A DNA stretch of 13,817 nucleotides from an uncultured Agitococcus sp. (GTDB lineage: Bacteria; Pseudomonadota; Gammaproteobacteria; Pseudomonadales; Moraxellaceae), in the NCBI RefSeq assembly GCF_937920075.1, contig NZ_CALETI010000013.1:1-13817 (forward strand), in the 5' to 3' direction. A program made the translations under genes and the position numbers. Below, piece by piece: positions 1-7,035 of the stretch; within the stretch, counting starts at the first letter, position 1; every line of letters starts with the position of its first letter. The notes under the pieces are model-generated. The model had not been told where the DNA came from and ran no database searches. It saw only the letters and a program-made list of their open reading frames with translations.

Positions 1-455
1 CCAAGAAAGGCATAGCGGGCGTTGCTTGCCACGCGCAGCTCGTTCAGGTCCATCGGCACGCGGGCCGAGACCTCGTCGTTCTTCTCGAGCGGCAGGTTGT
101 TCCAGACGGTCTGCACGATCGGCTGCGCGCTGCCGCGGTCGAGCAGCACGGCGACGACGGCCAGGCGGCCCTCGGCGTCCTTGTGCACGAGGTGCGCGAC
201 CATGTCGAACTGGCGGCCATCGATGCGCTCCTCCGACGGGCGATGGAAATGGAACTGGACCAGATCGTACATGCGCCCCATCACTGCCATCGTATTGCCC
301 GGCCCCAGATTCACCTGGATGGTGTGGCCGTTGTCCTCGATGCGGAAGCGGGTTGGCTTGTAGTCGAATTTCACCGCCTCCAGATCCACCTTGATGCCTT
401 CGCTGATGTCGATGGGTGACTGGCGCTTGCCGATGCCGCACATGGCGTTCTTGGG
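1..455 (-). CDS. Alpha-type carbonic anhydrase, internal fragment (foreign, high GC)
   Basis: Reading the minus strand from 455 down to 3 gives one uninterrupted frame of about 150 codons with the hallmarks of alpha-class (eukaryotic-type) carbonic anhydrase, the zinc enzyme that interconverts CO2 and bicarbonate, usually periplasmic in bacteria. Seen: CGIGKRQSPIDI, the NGHT motif, QFHFHRPSEE with two zinc histidines (codons 249-251 and 243-245), AHLVHKD with the third (codon 192-194), then a stretch ending in RYAFL just where family members continue into the SLTTPP motif. Both ends are missing: the C-terminus lies beyond base 1, and the N-terminus with its signal peptide is cut at the joint near 440-460. 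GC is about 60-65%, far above the rest of the window, and codons favour G/C in third position, as in Burkholderiales-like betaproteobacteria (inference). Family assignment is firm; membership of this genome is doubtful. Confidence 0.88.
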
Positions 456-460
456 ATCAA
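440..460. other. Abrupt composition joint (probable chimeric junction)
   Basis: Left of this point the DNA is high-GC and encodes carbonic anhydrase on the minus strand. Right of it the DNA is low-GC and encodes an RTX protein on the plus strand. Neither gene has a proper start here: the carbonic anhydrase lacks its N-terminus and the RTX protein lacks its N-terminal region. Bases 443-458 read acceptably both as the carbonic anhydrase segment DPKNAM (minus) and as the WRSWDQ strand of the RTX repeat (plus), so the break point cannot be placed more exactly. No insertion-sequence end, target duplication, tRNA or integrase was seen. Confidence 0.75.
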
Positions 461-840
461 TACGGTGAAGAATACAGTTGGATTGATGGTTATTTACAAC
501 GTTTTGATACAAATGGCACTCCTGTAGGTAGCGAAACTCAAATAAATACCTATACAAAATATCATCAAATGCCAGATTCAGTAACAGAATTAAATGATGG
601 TGGCTTTGTCGTGGTGTGGTCGTCTCTTGGGCAAGATGTCGACGCTGGTACATTCGTATACAATGTTTATGGTCAGCGTTACGATAGTTCGAGTACTGTA
701 GTGGGTGAAGAGTTTCGTATCAATACCTACGAAGCAGGCTTTCAGACACTTGCATCTGTGACAGCCATGAATGATGGAGGCTTTGTGATAGTATGGACAT
801 CTTATGGTCAAGATGGTTCGGATGGTGGTATTTATGGTCA
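443..840 (+). repeat. Tandem VVVW/YGQRFD beta repeats in the RTX protein
   Basis: Each unit runs from an F-V-x-V-W strand through a YGQR(Y/F)D strand and an INTY segment to (L/M)NDGG. One complete unit spans 605-781 (59 codons). A left-truncated unit (TWRSWDQYG to LNDGG) precedes it, and a partial one (FVIVWTSYGQDG to YGQRFDANG) follows from 782. The repeat register is what shows that real coding sequence begins by about 443. Copies diverge at the DNA level, so they are old. Confidence 0.7.
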
Positions 841-2473
841 GCGTTTTGATGCAAATGGCCAACGGATTAGTTTGCAAACGGTAATTAACCAAGCTCCAAT
901 ACTTACAGGCACACAATCGCTCCTAGCTAACGCTAGAGAAAACACGTCTTATACTTTATTGGTGAGTGATTTACTACAAGGTTTTAGTGATGTTGATGGT
1001 GATACCCTGTCAATAAATAACTTAATGGCAGACCATGCCACGGTAGTTAATAACAGCAATGGTACTTTTACTTTAATGTTAGAGGCAAATTATAGTGGTG
1101 TAGTTGGTTTAAGCTATCAAGTGACAGATGGGCATAACAGCAGTGTTGATGCAACACAATCCTTTAATGTTATGGCAATTAACAATACCACAGGTACATC
1201 TAGCGCAGATACCTTAGTAGGTAGTAACCAAGATGATGTGTATATCGTTAATCATGTGCGAGACGTTGTTATTGAGGCAGATGCTAATGGTGGTATTGAT
1301 ACCGTACAATCTTCACTGAGCCATAACTTAGGGACTAACCTAGAAAATCTTGTGTTGGTAGGTAGTGGTAACCTATCAGGTACAGGCAACAACCTAGACA
1401 ACACTCTAACAGGTAATGACGGTAACAATCGTTTATTAGCAGGTTTAGGCAATGACACTCTTTATGGCGGTGCAGGTGGCGATACTTTAAATGGTGGTCA
1501 AGGTGCTGACCAAATGTTTGGTGGTGCAGGAAATGACACCTTTACCGTAGAAAATGCTAATGATTTAGTGATTGAATTTGCTGATGAAGGCTATGACACG
1601 GTTAATAGTTTTGTCACCTACACTTTAACCGCCAATGTTGAACGCCTCAATTTAGAAAATGCAGGCGGACAAATAGATGGTTTTGGTAATGATTTAGACA
1701 ACACGCTCAATGGCAATAACGCTGCTAACTGGTTAGTCGGCGGTGCAGGTAACGATACCCTACAAGGCAAAGGCGGAGCAGATACCTTAGAAGGCGGTTT
1801 GGGTGATGATGTTTATTATGTGGATAACATAGGCGATGTTGTCACTGAGTTAGCAGGCGAAGGTACAGACAAAGTTAATAGCACTGTCAGTTACACCTTA
1901 ACCGCGAATGTGGAGCAGTTGTATTTAACAGGCATTGCTAGTTTATCGGGTACAGGTAATGGCCAAAACAATATTATCTATGGTAACAGTGGTAATAACC
2001 TATTGAGTGGCGGTGCAGGCAATGACAGCTTAAATGGTGGAGCAGGTAATGACACCTTAGACGGCGGACAAGGTAATGATACCTTAGTCGGTGGTTTGGG
2101 TAATGATACCTATTTGTTGGGTGTGGGTTCAGGCCGAGACACGATTGATAACAAAGACAGTGTTGGTAACGATGTGTTGTTATTGGGTACAGGTGTAACT
2201 GCCGAACAAGTGTGGTTGCGTCAACTGGGTAATGATTTGGAGGTGTCTATTATTGGCACAAATAACAGTGCCAAAATCAAAGGTTGGTATGGTACAGATG
2301 AAGCAAGCAAAATAGATAGTATTCAGCTTTCAACAGGAAATACTTTATTGGCAAGTGAAGTACAATATTTGGTTGAGGCAATGGCAGCCTTTACACCGCC
2401 ACCAATAGGTCAAACTACATTAACCAATGAGCAACAAGCTGCCTTATCAACCGTAATTACAACCAGTTGGTAA
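443..2473 (+). CDS. RTX-type calcium-binding protein, 5' truncated, probable type I secretion substrate
   Basis: Frame open to TAA at 2471-2473; residues are numbered from the first in-frame ATG at 416, which lies inside the carbonic-anhydrase-coding DNA and is not a credible start. Domains in order: two and a half repeats with an FVVVW-type strand and a YGQRFD-type strand (about 10-152); a cadherin-like module with SDVDGDTLS and YQVTDG (about 157-255); RTX repeats with GGAGNDTL-like nonapeptides in three long units (about 260-568); and a haemolysin-type calcium-binding related domain (about 570-648) around GRDTIDNKDS and IKGWYG. The end (STVITTSW) fits an uncleaved C-terminal type I secretion region. 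Such proteins are exported to the surface or medium, where calcium folds the beta-roll. No ABC exporter, membrane-fusion or TolC gene is in the window. No catalytic domain is visible, so adhesin or toxin cannot be decided. The N-terminus is lost at the joint. Confidence 0.85.
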   Translation, partial: WRSWDQYGEEYSWIDGYLQRFDTNGTPVGSETQINTYTKYHQMPDSVTELNDGGFVVVWSSLGQDVDAGTFVYNVYGQRYDSSSTVVGEEFRINTYEAGFQTLASVTAMNDGGFVIVWTSYGQDGSDGGIYGQRFDANGQRISLQTVINQAPILTGTQSLLANARENTSYTLLVSDLLQGFSDVDGDTLSINNLMADHATVVNNSNGTFTLMLEANYSGVVGLSYQVTDGHNSSVDATQSFNVMAINNTTGTSSADTLVGSNQDDVYIVNHVRDVVIEADANGGIDTVQSSLSHNLGTNLENLVLVGSGNLSGTGNNLDNTLTGNDGNNRLLAGLGNDTLYGGAGGDTLNGGQGADQMFGGAGNDTFTVENANDLVIEFADEGYDTVNSFVTYTLTANVERLNLENAGGQIDGFGNDLDNTLNGNNAANWLVGGAGNDTLQGKGGADTLEGGLGDDVYYVDNIGDVVTELAGEGTDKVNSTVSYTLTANVEQLYLTGIASLSGTGNGQNNIIYGNSGNNLLSGGAGNDSLNGGAGNDTLDGGQGNDTLVGGLGNDTYLLGVGSGRDTIDNKDSVGNDVLLLGTGVTAEQVWLRQLGNDLEVSIIGTNNSAKIKGWYGTDEASKIDSIQLSTGNTLLASEVQYLVEAMAAFTPPPIGQTTLTNEQQAALSTVITTSW
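1232..2101 (+). repeat. Three long RTX units (about 91-100 codons each)
   Basis: Units start at 1232 (DDVYIV), 1532 (NDTFTV) and 1805 (DDVYYV), with lengths of 300, 273 and 297 bases. Each has a DxV(V/I)E segment, a DTV(Q/N)S or DKVNS segment, an N-(L/V)-E-x-L strand, a GxGN(D/N) turn and ends in GGxGND nonapeptides. The last unit has the longest uninterrupted run of calcium-binding nonapeptides (about 2011-2101). Repetition is by diverged protein units, not recent DNA duplication. Confidence 0.75.
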
Positions 2474-2474
2474 T

Positions 2475-2501
2475 AAAAAAGGGCGCATCGCGCCCTTTTT
2501 T
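2475..2501. terminator. Bidirectional rho-independent terminator between convergent genes
   Basis: Perfect 6-bp GC stem GGGCGC (2481-2486) / GCGCCC (2490-2495) with loop ATC, flanked by six A on the left and six T on the right, so it works on both strands. It serves the RTX gene (stop at 2471-2473) and the convergent lipoprotein gene, whose stop codon (2500-2502) lies inside the A/T tract. Confidence 0.9.
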
Positions 2502-2952
2502 ATTTGCCAGAGGCTTGTTGAGCCGCTTGCATCGCTTGATGTTGAGCGGTCATTAATACCTGACTCAGTGTGCTTAAGGTACTAATAATATCACCATATT
2601 CAGGTAATTTAGTTCTGACAATATCACTGGTGGCATTAATCAGACTGATTTTGTCACCCAATGATAATTGGCCACTTGAATAACTAACCAAGTTATTTTT
2701 AACAGAATCCATTGCTGTTAAACGTGCTTGATATTTACTAATCCCATCTGGTGTTGTTTGTTTGCGTAAAGAATCTTGAGTTTTTTGACGTTTTACTTCC
2801 ATAGCAACGATTAAGCCTGTGACGGTTGCCATACCAATCGTTGTATCTTTAAAAGCTGGTCTAGGTTGACCATTCATATTGCTATTGCTTGGCATTTGCA
2901 TACATGCTGTTGTGAATAAGCTTAAAGCAAGAAAAAAAGCAGTTTTTTTCAC
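2500..2952 (-). CDS. Small predicted lipoprotein of unknown function
   Basis: A 150-residue protein starting with GTG (2950-2952). The start is fixed by a GAGGAG ribosome binding site at 2961-2966 with 8-base spacing and by a classic lipoprotein signal peptide: MKKTAFFLALSLFTTAC, with Cys17 as the predicted lipidation site. The residue after the cysteine is Met rather than Asp, so by the usual rule it would go to the outer membrane. The mature part has a Gly/Ala-rich hydrophobic patch (about 38-52), a basic stretch around VKRQKTQDSLRKQ, and a predominantly helical remainder ending AMQAAQQASGK. No enzymatic motif and no recognised family. It is convergent with the RTX gene and shares its terminator, so the two are not co-transcribed. 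It is probably transcribed alone from the 2953-3280 gap. Confidence 0.8.
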   Translation of the reverse strand: MKKTAFFLALSLFTTACMQMPSNSNMNGQPRPAFKDTTIGMATVTGLIVAMEVKRQKTQDSLRKQTTPDGISKYQARLTAMDSVKNNLVSYSSGQLSLGDKISLINATSDIVRTKLPEYGDIISTLSTLSQVLMTAQHQAMQAAQQASGK

Positions 2953-3280
2953 AAAATTGACTCCTCATTTTTAGCGGTCATTTTAGCAGAGTTAAAGCGA
3001 CTAAGTATGGATGTTTTGTTTTAGTCTAGAAACTGTTACACATTTGCGTACGAATTCGATTTAATGTTTGTTTAATTTTTTGTTGAATCCTTGTATTAGA
3101 CAAAAAATTGAGAGTTTGAGTTAAAAATATGATCAATGTTAACACTGTGAACGTGCAGTCATTAAATTGACTGTATTGTCGAGACATGAATTTTTAAACT
3201 ATATCAATGTCAGTCTGTCCAGATTTTATCTGTGGCTTTTTTGGATAAACGTCACTCTATTTTGACGAGAGGTTGTTACA
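2953..3280. other. Divergent intergenic region (328 bases)
   Basis: This gap must hold the promoters of both the leftward lipoprotein gene and the rightward acyl-CoA dehydrogenase gene. Seen: the GAGGAG site of the lipoprotein gene (2961-2966); a TAAAAT -10-like hexamer on the minus strand at 2980-2985 without a convincing -35; a 15-base palindrome at 3138-3152; weak rightward -35/-10 pairs such as TTGTCG (3176-3181) with TATATC (3200-3205); a small CGTCA/TGACG inverted repeat (3250-3254, 3263-3267); and the GAGAGG ribosome binding site at 3267-3272. No small coding sequence or RNA gene was recognised. Confidence 0.6.
3138..3152. promoter_or_regulatory. Candidate operator palindrome upstream of the acyl-CoA dehydrogenase gene
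   Basis: GTTAACACTGTGAAC is a 15-base dyad centred on C3145 with 6 of 7 arm positions pairing (the exception is A3141 against G3149). It lies about 130 bases upstream of the dehydrogenase start and resembles a binding site for a dimeric TetR- or GntR-type repressor. It does not match the PsrA or FadR consensus closely enough to name a regulator. Confidence 0.3.
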
Positions 3281-5080
3281 ATGGCTCAATATAAAGCTCC
3301 ACTCCGCGATATGCAATTTGTTTTACATGATGTGTTAAATGTTGAACAACATTATGCAAGCATTCCAGTTTTTGCTGAAACTAACCGTGAATTGGTTGAC
3401 AGTATTTTAGAAGCCGGCGCGCAATTTTGCGAAAACGAACTTTCTCCAATCAATCGTAGTGGTGACGAAGAAGGTTGTCAATTTAACGATGGCGAAGTCA
3501 GCACACCAAAAGGCTTTAAAGAAGCATACAAAAAATTTGTTGAGCTTGGCTTTGGCGCATTATCTGCTCCTGTCGAGCATGGCGGTCAAGGTTTACCACC
3601 TTCATTAGGTGTAGTAATGAGCGAAATGATGGGTACTTCCAACTGGTCTTGGGGTATGTATCCTGGTTTGTCTCACGGTGCAATCAATACTTTAGAAGCA
3701 CACGGTGATGCACATCAAAAAGAAGTTTACTTAACCAAATTAATTTCTGGTGAGTGGACTGGTACTATGTGTTTAACAGAATCTCATGCAGGTTCTGACT
3801 TAGGTATCATTCGTACTAAAGCTGAGCCACAAGCTGATGGCAGCTACAAAATCACTGGTACTAAAATCTTCATTTCTGCTGGCGAACACGACATGGCTGA
3901 TAACATCATCCATATCGTTTTAGCTCGTTTACCAGATGCACCAAAAGGTACTAAAGGTATCTCTTTATTCATCGTGCCAAAATTTTTACCAACTGCTGAT
4001 GGTGGTGTTGGTGAGCGTAATGGTGTTAAGTGTGGTTCTATCGAACACAAAATGGGTATCAAAGCCTCTGCAACTTGTGTGATGAACTTTGATGGTGCAA
4101 CTGGTTACTTAATCGGCCCACCAAATAAAGGCTTAAACTGCATGTTCACCTTTATGAACACTGCACGTATTGGTACGGCTATTCAAGGTGTTGCTGCTGC
4201 TGAAGGTTCTTTCCAAGGTGCTTTAGAGTATGCGCGTGACCGTACCGCAATGCGTTCTTTAACTGGTGCAAAAAACCCAGAAAAAGAAGCTGACTTAATT
4301 ATCGTTCATCCAGCAGTACGTCAATTATTATTGACTCAAAAAGTATTTGCTGAAGGTGGCCGTGCATTGGTGTACTGGTTATCTAGCTACAATGATATTG
4401 TTCAAGGTTCTGCTGATGCTGAAGCTAAAAAAGCAGCCGATGATATGATGTCCTTGTTAACACCAATTGCTAAAGCTTTCTTAACAGAAGTGGGTTATGA
4501 AGCAGCAAACCACGGTGTACAAGTTTACGGTGGTCATGGCTTTATTCGTGAATGGGGTATGGAACAAATCGTTCGTGATACTCGCATTGCCTTATTGTAT
4601 GAAGGTACAACCCAAATCCAAGCATTAGACTTATTGGGTCGTAAAGTATTGCAAACTCAAGGTGCAATGCTCCGTAACTTTACCAAAATTATTCACAAAT
4701 TCTGCCAAGCTAACGAAGGCAACGCCGACATGGCACAATTCGTTAACCCATTAGCTCAACTCAACAAAGAGTGGGGCGATGTGACAATGCGTATTGGCAT
4801 GAAAGCAATGGCTAACTATGATGAAGCTGGTGCAGCTGCTGTTGATTACTTAATGTACTCTGGCTACGTCACTTTGGCTTACTTGTGGGCATTAATGGCA
4901 CAAACTGCTCAGCAAAAATTAGCCGCTGGTGAAGGCGATGCTGCATTCTACAAATCTAAAGTACAAGCAGCTCAATTCTACTTTAAGAAAATTTTACCAC
5001 GTACCAGAACTCACGTTGAAGTGATTGATGGTGGTGCAGAAACCTTGATGCAAATGACTGCTGATGGTTTTGCTTTCTAA
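3281..5080 (+). CDS. Acyl-CoA dehydrogenase, FadE-like long form (paralogue 1)
   Basis: A 599-residue FAD enzyme that introduces the trans-2 double bond into acyl-CoA, the first step of beta-oxidation, passing electrons to ETF in the cytoplasm. Domains: N-terminal extension (APLRDMQFVLHDVL, 6-19); helical N-domain (about 35-160); beta middle domain with FAD motif MCLTESHAGSDLG (163-175); C-terminal helical domain with VYGGHGFIREWGMEQ; catalytic base Glu441 in LLYEGTTQIQ; then the extra C-terminal domain (about 470-599) that makes this class about 600 residues instead of 380. The start is supported by GAGAGG at 3267-3272, 8 bases upstream. Nearly all Arg codons are CGT and third positions look optimised, suggesting high expression. 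A terminator follows at 5113-5138, so it is probably monocistronic. Chain-length preference cannot be told; medium- to long-chain is likely by family. Confidence 0.95.
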   Translation: MAQYKAPLRDMQFVLHDVLNVEQHYASIPVFAETNRELVDSILEAGAQFCENELSPINRSGDEEGCQFNDGEVSTPKGFKEAYKKFVELGFGALSAPVEHGGQGLPPSLGVVMSEMMGTSNWSWGMYPGLSHGAINTLEAHGDAHQKEVYLTKLISGEWTGTMCLTESHAGSDLGIIRTKAEPQADGSYKITGTKIFISAGEHDMADNIIHIVLARLPDAPKGTKGISLFIVPKFLPTADGGVGERNGVKCGSIEHKMGIKASATCVMNFDGATGYLIGPPNKGLNCMFTFMNTARIGTAIQGVAAAEGSFQGALEYARDRTAMRSLTGAKNPEKEADLIIVHPAVRQLLLTQKVFAEGGRALVYWLSSYNDIVQGSADAEAKKAADDMMSLLTPIAKAFLTEVGYEAANHGVQVYGGHGFIREWGMEQIVRDTRIALLYEGTTQIQALDLLGRKVLQTQGAMLRNFTKIIHKFCQANEGNADMAQFVNPLAQLNKEWGDVTMRIGMKAMANYDEAGAAAVDYLMYSGYVTLAYLWALMAQTAQQKLAAGEGDAAFYKSKVQAAQFYFKKILPRTRTHVEVIDGGAETLMQMTADGFAF

Positions 5081-5112
5081 TTATGCGATAATATCGCCAG
5101 AAAGTGCTGAAG

Positions 5113-5138
5113 AAGCCCGCTAATCAGCGGGCTTTTTT
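5113..5138 (+). terminator. Rho-independent terminator after acyl-CoA dehydrogenase 1
   Basis: Stem AAGCCCGC (5113-5120) / GCGGGCTT (5127-5134), loop TAATCA, with a T run at 5133-5138, starting 32 bases after the stop codon. It ends the upstream transcript before the second paralogue, which argues against a simple two-gene operon. Confidence 0.9.
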
Positions 5139-5146
5139 ACGAAATA

Positions 5147-5222
5147 TACCCTTACCCCAACCCTCTCCCAGTGGGAGAGGGAGAATTACCCCATCTTAAC
5201 CCCATCCTCAATGAGGGAAGGG
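5147..5222. repeat. REP-like intergenic palindromic element, two degenerate units
   Basis: Unit 1 (5147-5181) reads TACCCTTACCCCAA followed by a perfect 9-bp hairpin CCCTCTCCC (5161-5169), loop AGT, GGGAGAGGG (5173-5181). Unit 2 (about 5187-5222) is a degraded copy: TACCCCATCTTAACCCCA, then CCTC-AAT-GAGG and a trailing GGG. The CCCCAACCCTCTCCC core is a dispersed intergenic repeat type known from many gammaproteobacteria. There is no poly-T after it, so it is not a standard terminator. It lies just before the ribosome binding site of the second dehydrogenase gene. Confidence 0.75.
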
Positions 5223-5229
5223 AAAATTA

Positions 5230-5243
5230 GAGGAAAGAACATG
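5230..5243 (+). promoter_or_regulatory. Ribosome binding site fixing the start of acyl-CoA dehydrogenase 2
   Basis: GAGG at 5230-5233 lies 7 bases before ATG 5241. The longer in-frame reading from ATG 5211 would start inside the palindromic repeat and add ten residues with no counterpart in the paralogue, so 5241 is preferred. Confidence 0.85.
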
Positions 5244-7016
5244 CCAATTTATAAAGCTCCTCTGCGTGATATGCAGTTCACCTTAAATGAAGTCTTAGAA
5301 GCCAATACTTTTTGGCAAAATACCCCTAAATTAAGCCATGTTGATGGTGATACCGTTAATGCTATCTTAGAAGCAATGGCTCAGTTTAGCGAAGATATTT
5401 TATTACCCATCAACCGTAGTGGCGATGAAGAAGGTTGTACCTTTAACAACGGCGTGGTCACTGTACCAGCAGGTTTTAAAGAGGCCTTTAAACAATATGC
5501 CGAAGGTGGTTGGATTGGTTTAGGTGCAGAAGAAGAGTTTGGCGGTCAAAGCATGCCCAAAATGCTCACTGTCTTAACCGATGAAATGTTATTCGCCACT
5601 AATCCATCGTTTACCTTGTATCCTTTGTTAACTATTGGTGCAGGTATGGCAATGGCTCAACACGCGAGCGAAGAGTTAAAAAATACCTATTTGCCCAAAA
5701 TGTACTCTGGTGAATGGTCTGGCACAATGTGCTTAACAGAACCACATTCTGGTACTGATTTAGGTATTATCCGCACCAAAGCCGAACCACAAGCTGACGG
5801 CACATTTAAAATCACCGGTACTAAAATTTTTATTACCGGTGGCGAACACAACATGACCGAAAATCATGTGCATTTAGTGTTGGCTAAATTACCTGATGCT
5901 CCAGCAGGTTCTCGTGGTATTTCCTTATTCTTAGTGCCTAAGTTTATGGTGAATGCTGACGGTAGTGTTGGCGAACGTAATGCAGTGGGTGCAGGTTCTA
6001 TTGAACACAAAATGGGTATTAAAGGTTCTGCAACCTGTGTGATGAACTTTGATGGTGCAACTGGCTTCTTAATTGGTAAAGTTAACGAAGGCTTAGCAGC
6101 TATGTTCGTGATGATGAACTACGAACGTTTATCCATGGGTATTCAAGGTTTAGGGGCTTCTGAAGCCGCTTATCAAAATGCAGCAGCTTATGCGCGTGAC
6201 CGTTTACAAGGTCGCTCGGCAACTGGTACAAAAATGCCAGAAAAAAATGCTGACAGCATTTTAGTACATCCTGACGTTCGTCGTATGTTATTAAAGATTC
6301 GTGCAAACAACGAAGCTGGTCGTGCTTTTGCTTTATACACTGCACAACAATTAGATGTGACTAAATTTAGTGATGACCCAGCCGCGCGTAAATTAGCCGC
6401 TGATCGTGTTGCTTTATTAACACCTGTTGTTAAGGCGTATTTGACTGATAAAGGTTTAGAAAACTGTATCGAAGGTCAACAAGTATTGGGTGGTCATGGC
6501 TTTATTCGTGAATGGGGCTTAGAGCAATGGGTACGTGATACGCGTATTGCTCAAATTTATGAAGGCACTAACGGCGTACAAGCCCATGACTTAATGGGTC
6601 GTAAAGTAGCCAAAAATAACGGTGCTTTTGTTGCACCATTAATTGCTGAAATGCGCGAATTTAATGCAACCTTAGCTGGTAATGCTAACTTGGCTTTTAT
6701 TCATGATGCTTTAGAGCAAGCCGCTAAAGACATTGAAAGTGCGACACAATTTGTGATTGAGCAATCTCAGCAAAATCCTGACCAAATCAATGCTGCTGCG
6801 GTAGATTATTTACACGCCTTTGGTTTGTTAAATTTTGCTTATATGTTTGCCAAAATTGCTAAGGCGGCAGATGGTAAAGACGATACTTTCTATGCCGATA
6901 AATTACGTTTGGCTAAATTCTTTGTCACCCGTATGTTGCCAGAGTTAAAGTCGCGTGTAGCCAGCATTAAAGCAGGTTCTGACGTGATGATGGATTTTGA
7001 TATGGCTTATTTCTAA
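5241..7016 (+). CDS. Acyl-CoA dehydrogenase, FadE-like long form (paralogue 2)
   Basis: A 591-residue FAD enzyme of the same class and reaction as the gene upstream. It aligns residue for residue without gaps from residue 1 to about 460: N-terminal APLRDMQFTLNEVL, FAD motif MCLTEPHSGTDLG, GGHGFIREWGLEQ and catalytic base Glu441 in QIYEGTNGVQ. The C-terminal extension (about 470-591) is more diverged and eight residues shorter overall. Substrate-pocket regions differ (for example ALYTAQQLDVTKF near 364-376 against LVYWLSSYNDIVQ), which suggests different acyl-chain preference (inference). It follows the first gene by 160 bases, separated by a terminator and a REP-like repeat, so it likely has its own promoter or relies on read-through; no clear -35/-10 was found in the gap. 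Its own terminator is at 7036-7063. Confidence 0.95.
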   Translation: MPIYKAPLRDMQFTLNEVLEANTFWQNTPKLSHVDGDTVNAILEAMAQFSEDILLPINRSGDEEGCTFNNGVVTVPAGFKEAFKQYAEGGWIGLGAEEEFGGQSMPKMLTVLTDEMLFATNPSFTLYPLLTIGAGMAMAQHASEELKNTYLPKMYSGEWSGTMCLTEPHSGTDLGIIRTKAEPQADGTFKITGTKIFITGGEHNMTENHVHLVLAKLPDAPAGSRGISLFLVPKFMVNADGSVGERNAVGAGSIEHKMGIKGSATCVMNFDGATGFLIGKVNEGLAAMFVMMNYERLSMGIQGLGASEAAYQNAAAYARDRLQGRSATGTKMPEKNADSILVHPDVRRMLLKIRANNEAGRAFALYTAQQLDVTKFSDDPAARKLAADRVALLTPVVKAYLTDKGLENCIEGQQVLGGHGFIREWGLEQWVRDTRIAQIYEGTNGVQAHDLMGRKVAKNNGAFVAPLIAEMREFNATLAGNANLAFIHDALEQAAKDIESATQFVIEQSQQNPDQINAAAVDYLHAFGLLNFAYMFAKIAKAADGKDDTFYADKLRLAKFFVTRMLPELKSRVASIKAGSDVMMDFDMAYF

Positions 7017-7035
7017 GTTTTATCAAATCTTACAT

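Noticed and set aside
22..419. Several plus-strand open frames of 78-122 codons in the high-GC left end
   Set aside because: They are Arg/Pro/Ser-rich shadows of the minus-strand carbonic anhydrase frame, which is uninterrupted and carries recognisable zinc motifs.
416..442. ATG at 416 as the true start of the RTX gene
   Set aside because: It lies within DNA that codes for carbonic anhydrase on the other strand, has no ribosome binding site or signal, and the first residues match nothing. The repeat register shows the gene is truncated.
1195..2120. Repetitive GGTAATGA-like DNA considered as a CRISPR or satellite array
   Set aside because: The repetition is the codon image of GGxGNDTL calcium-binding nonapeptides, with no constant repeat or unique-spacer pattern.
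3250..3267. CGTCA/TGACG inverted repeat as an operator or attenuator
   Set aside because: Only 5 bp with an 8-base loop and no T run; likely chance, though it overlaps the ribosome binding site edge.
5161..5181. The CCCTCTCCC/GGGAGAGGG hairpin as a terminator
   Set aside because: No T run follows it, and a proper terminator already lies at 5113-5138. The sequence fits a dispersed intergenic repeat better.
5211..5240. ATG at 5211 as the start of the second acyl-CoA dehydrogenase
   Set aside because: It falls inside the palindromic repeat and adds residues absent from the paralogue; ATG 5241 has GAGG at the right distance.
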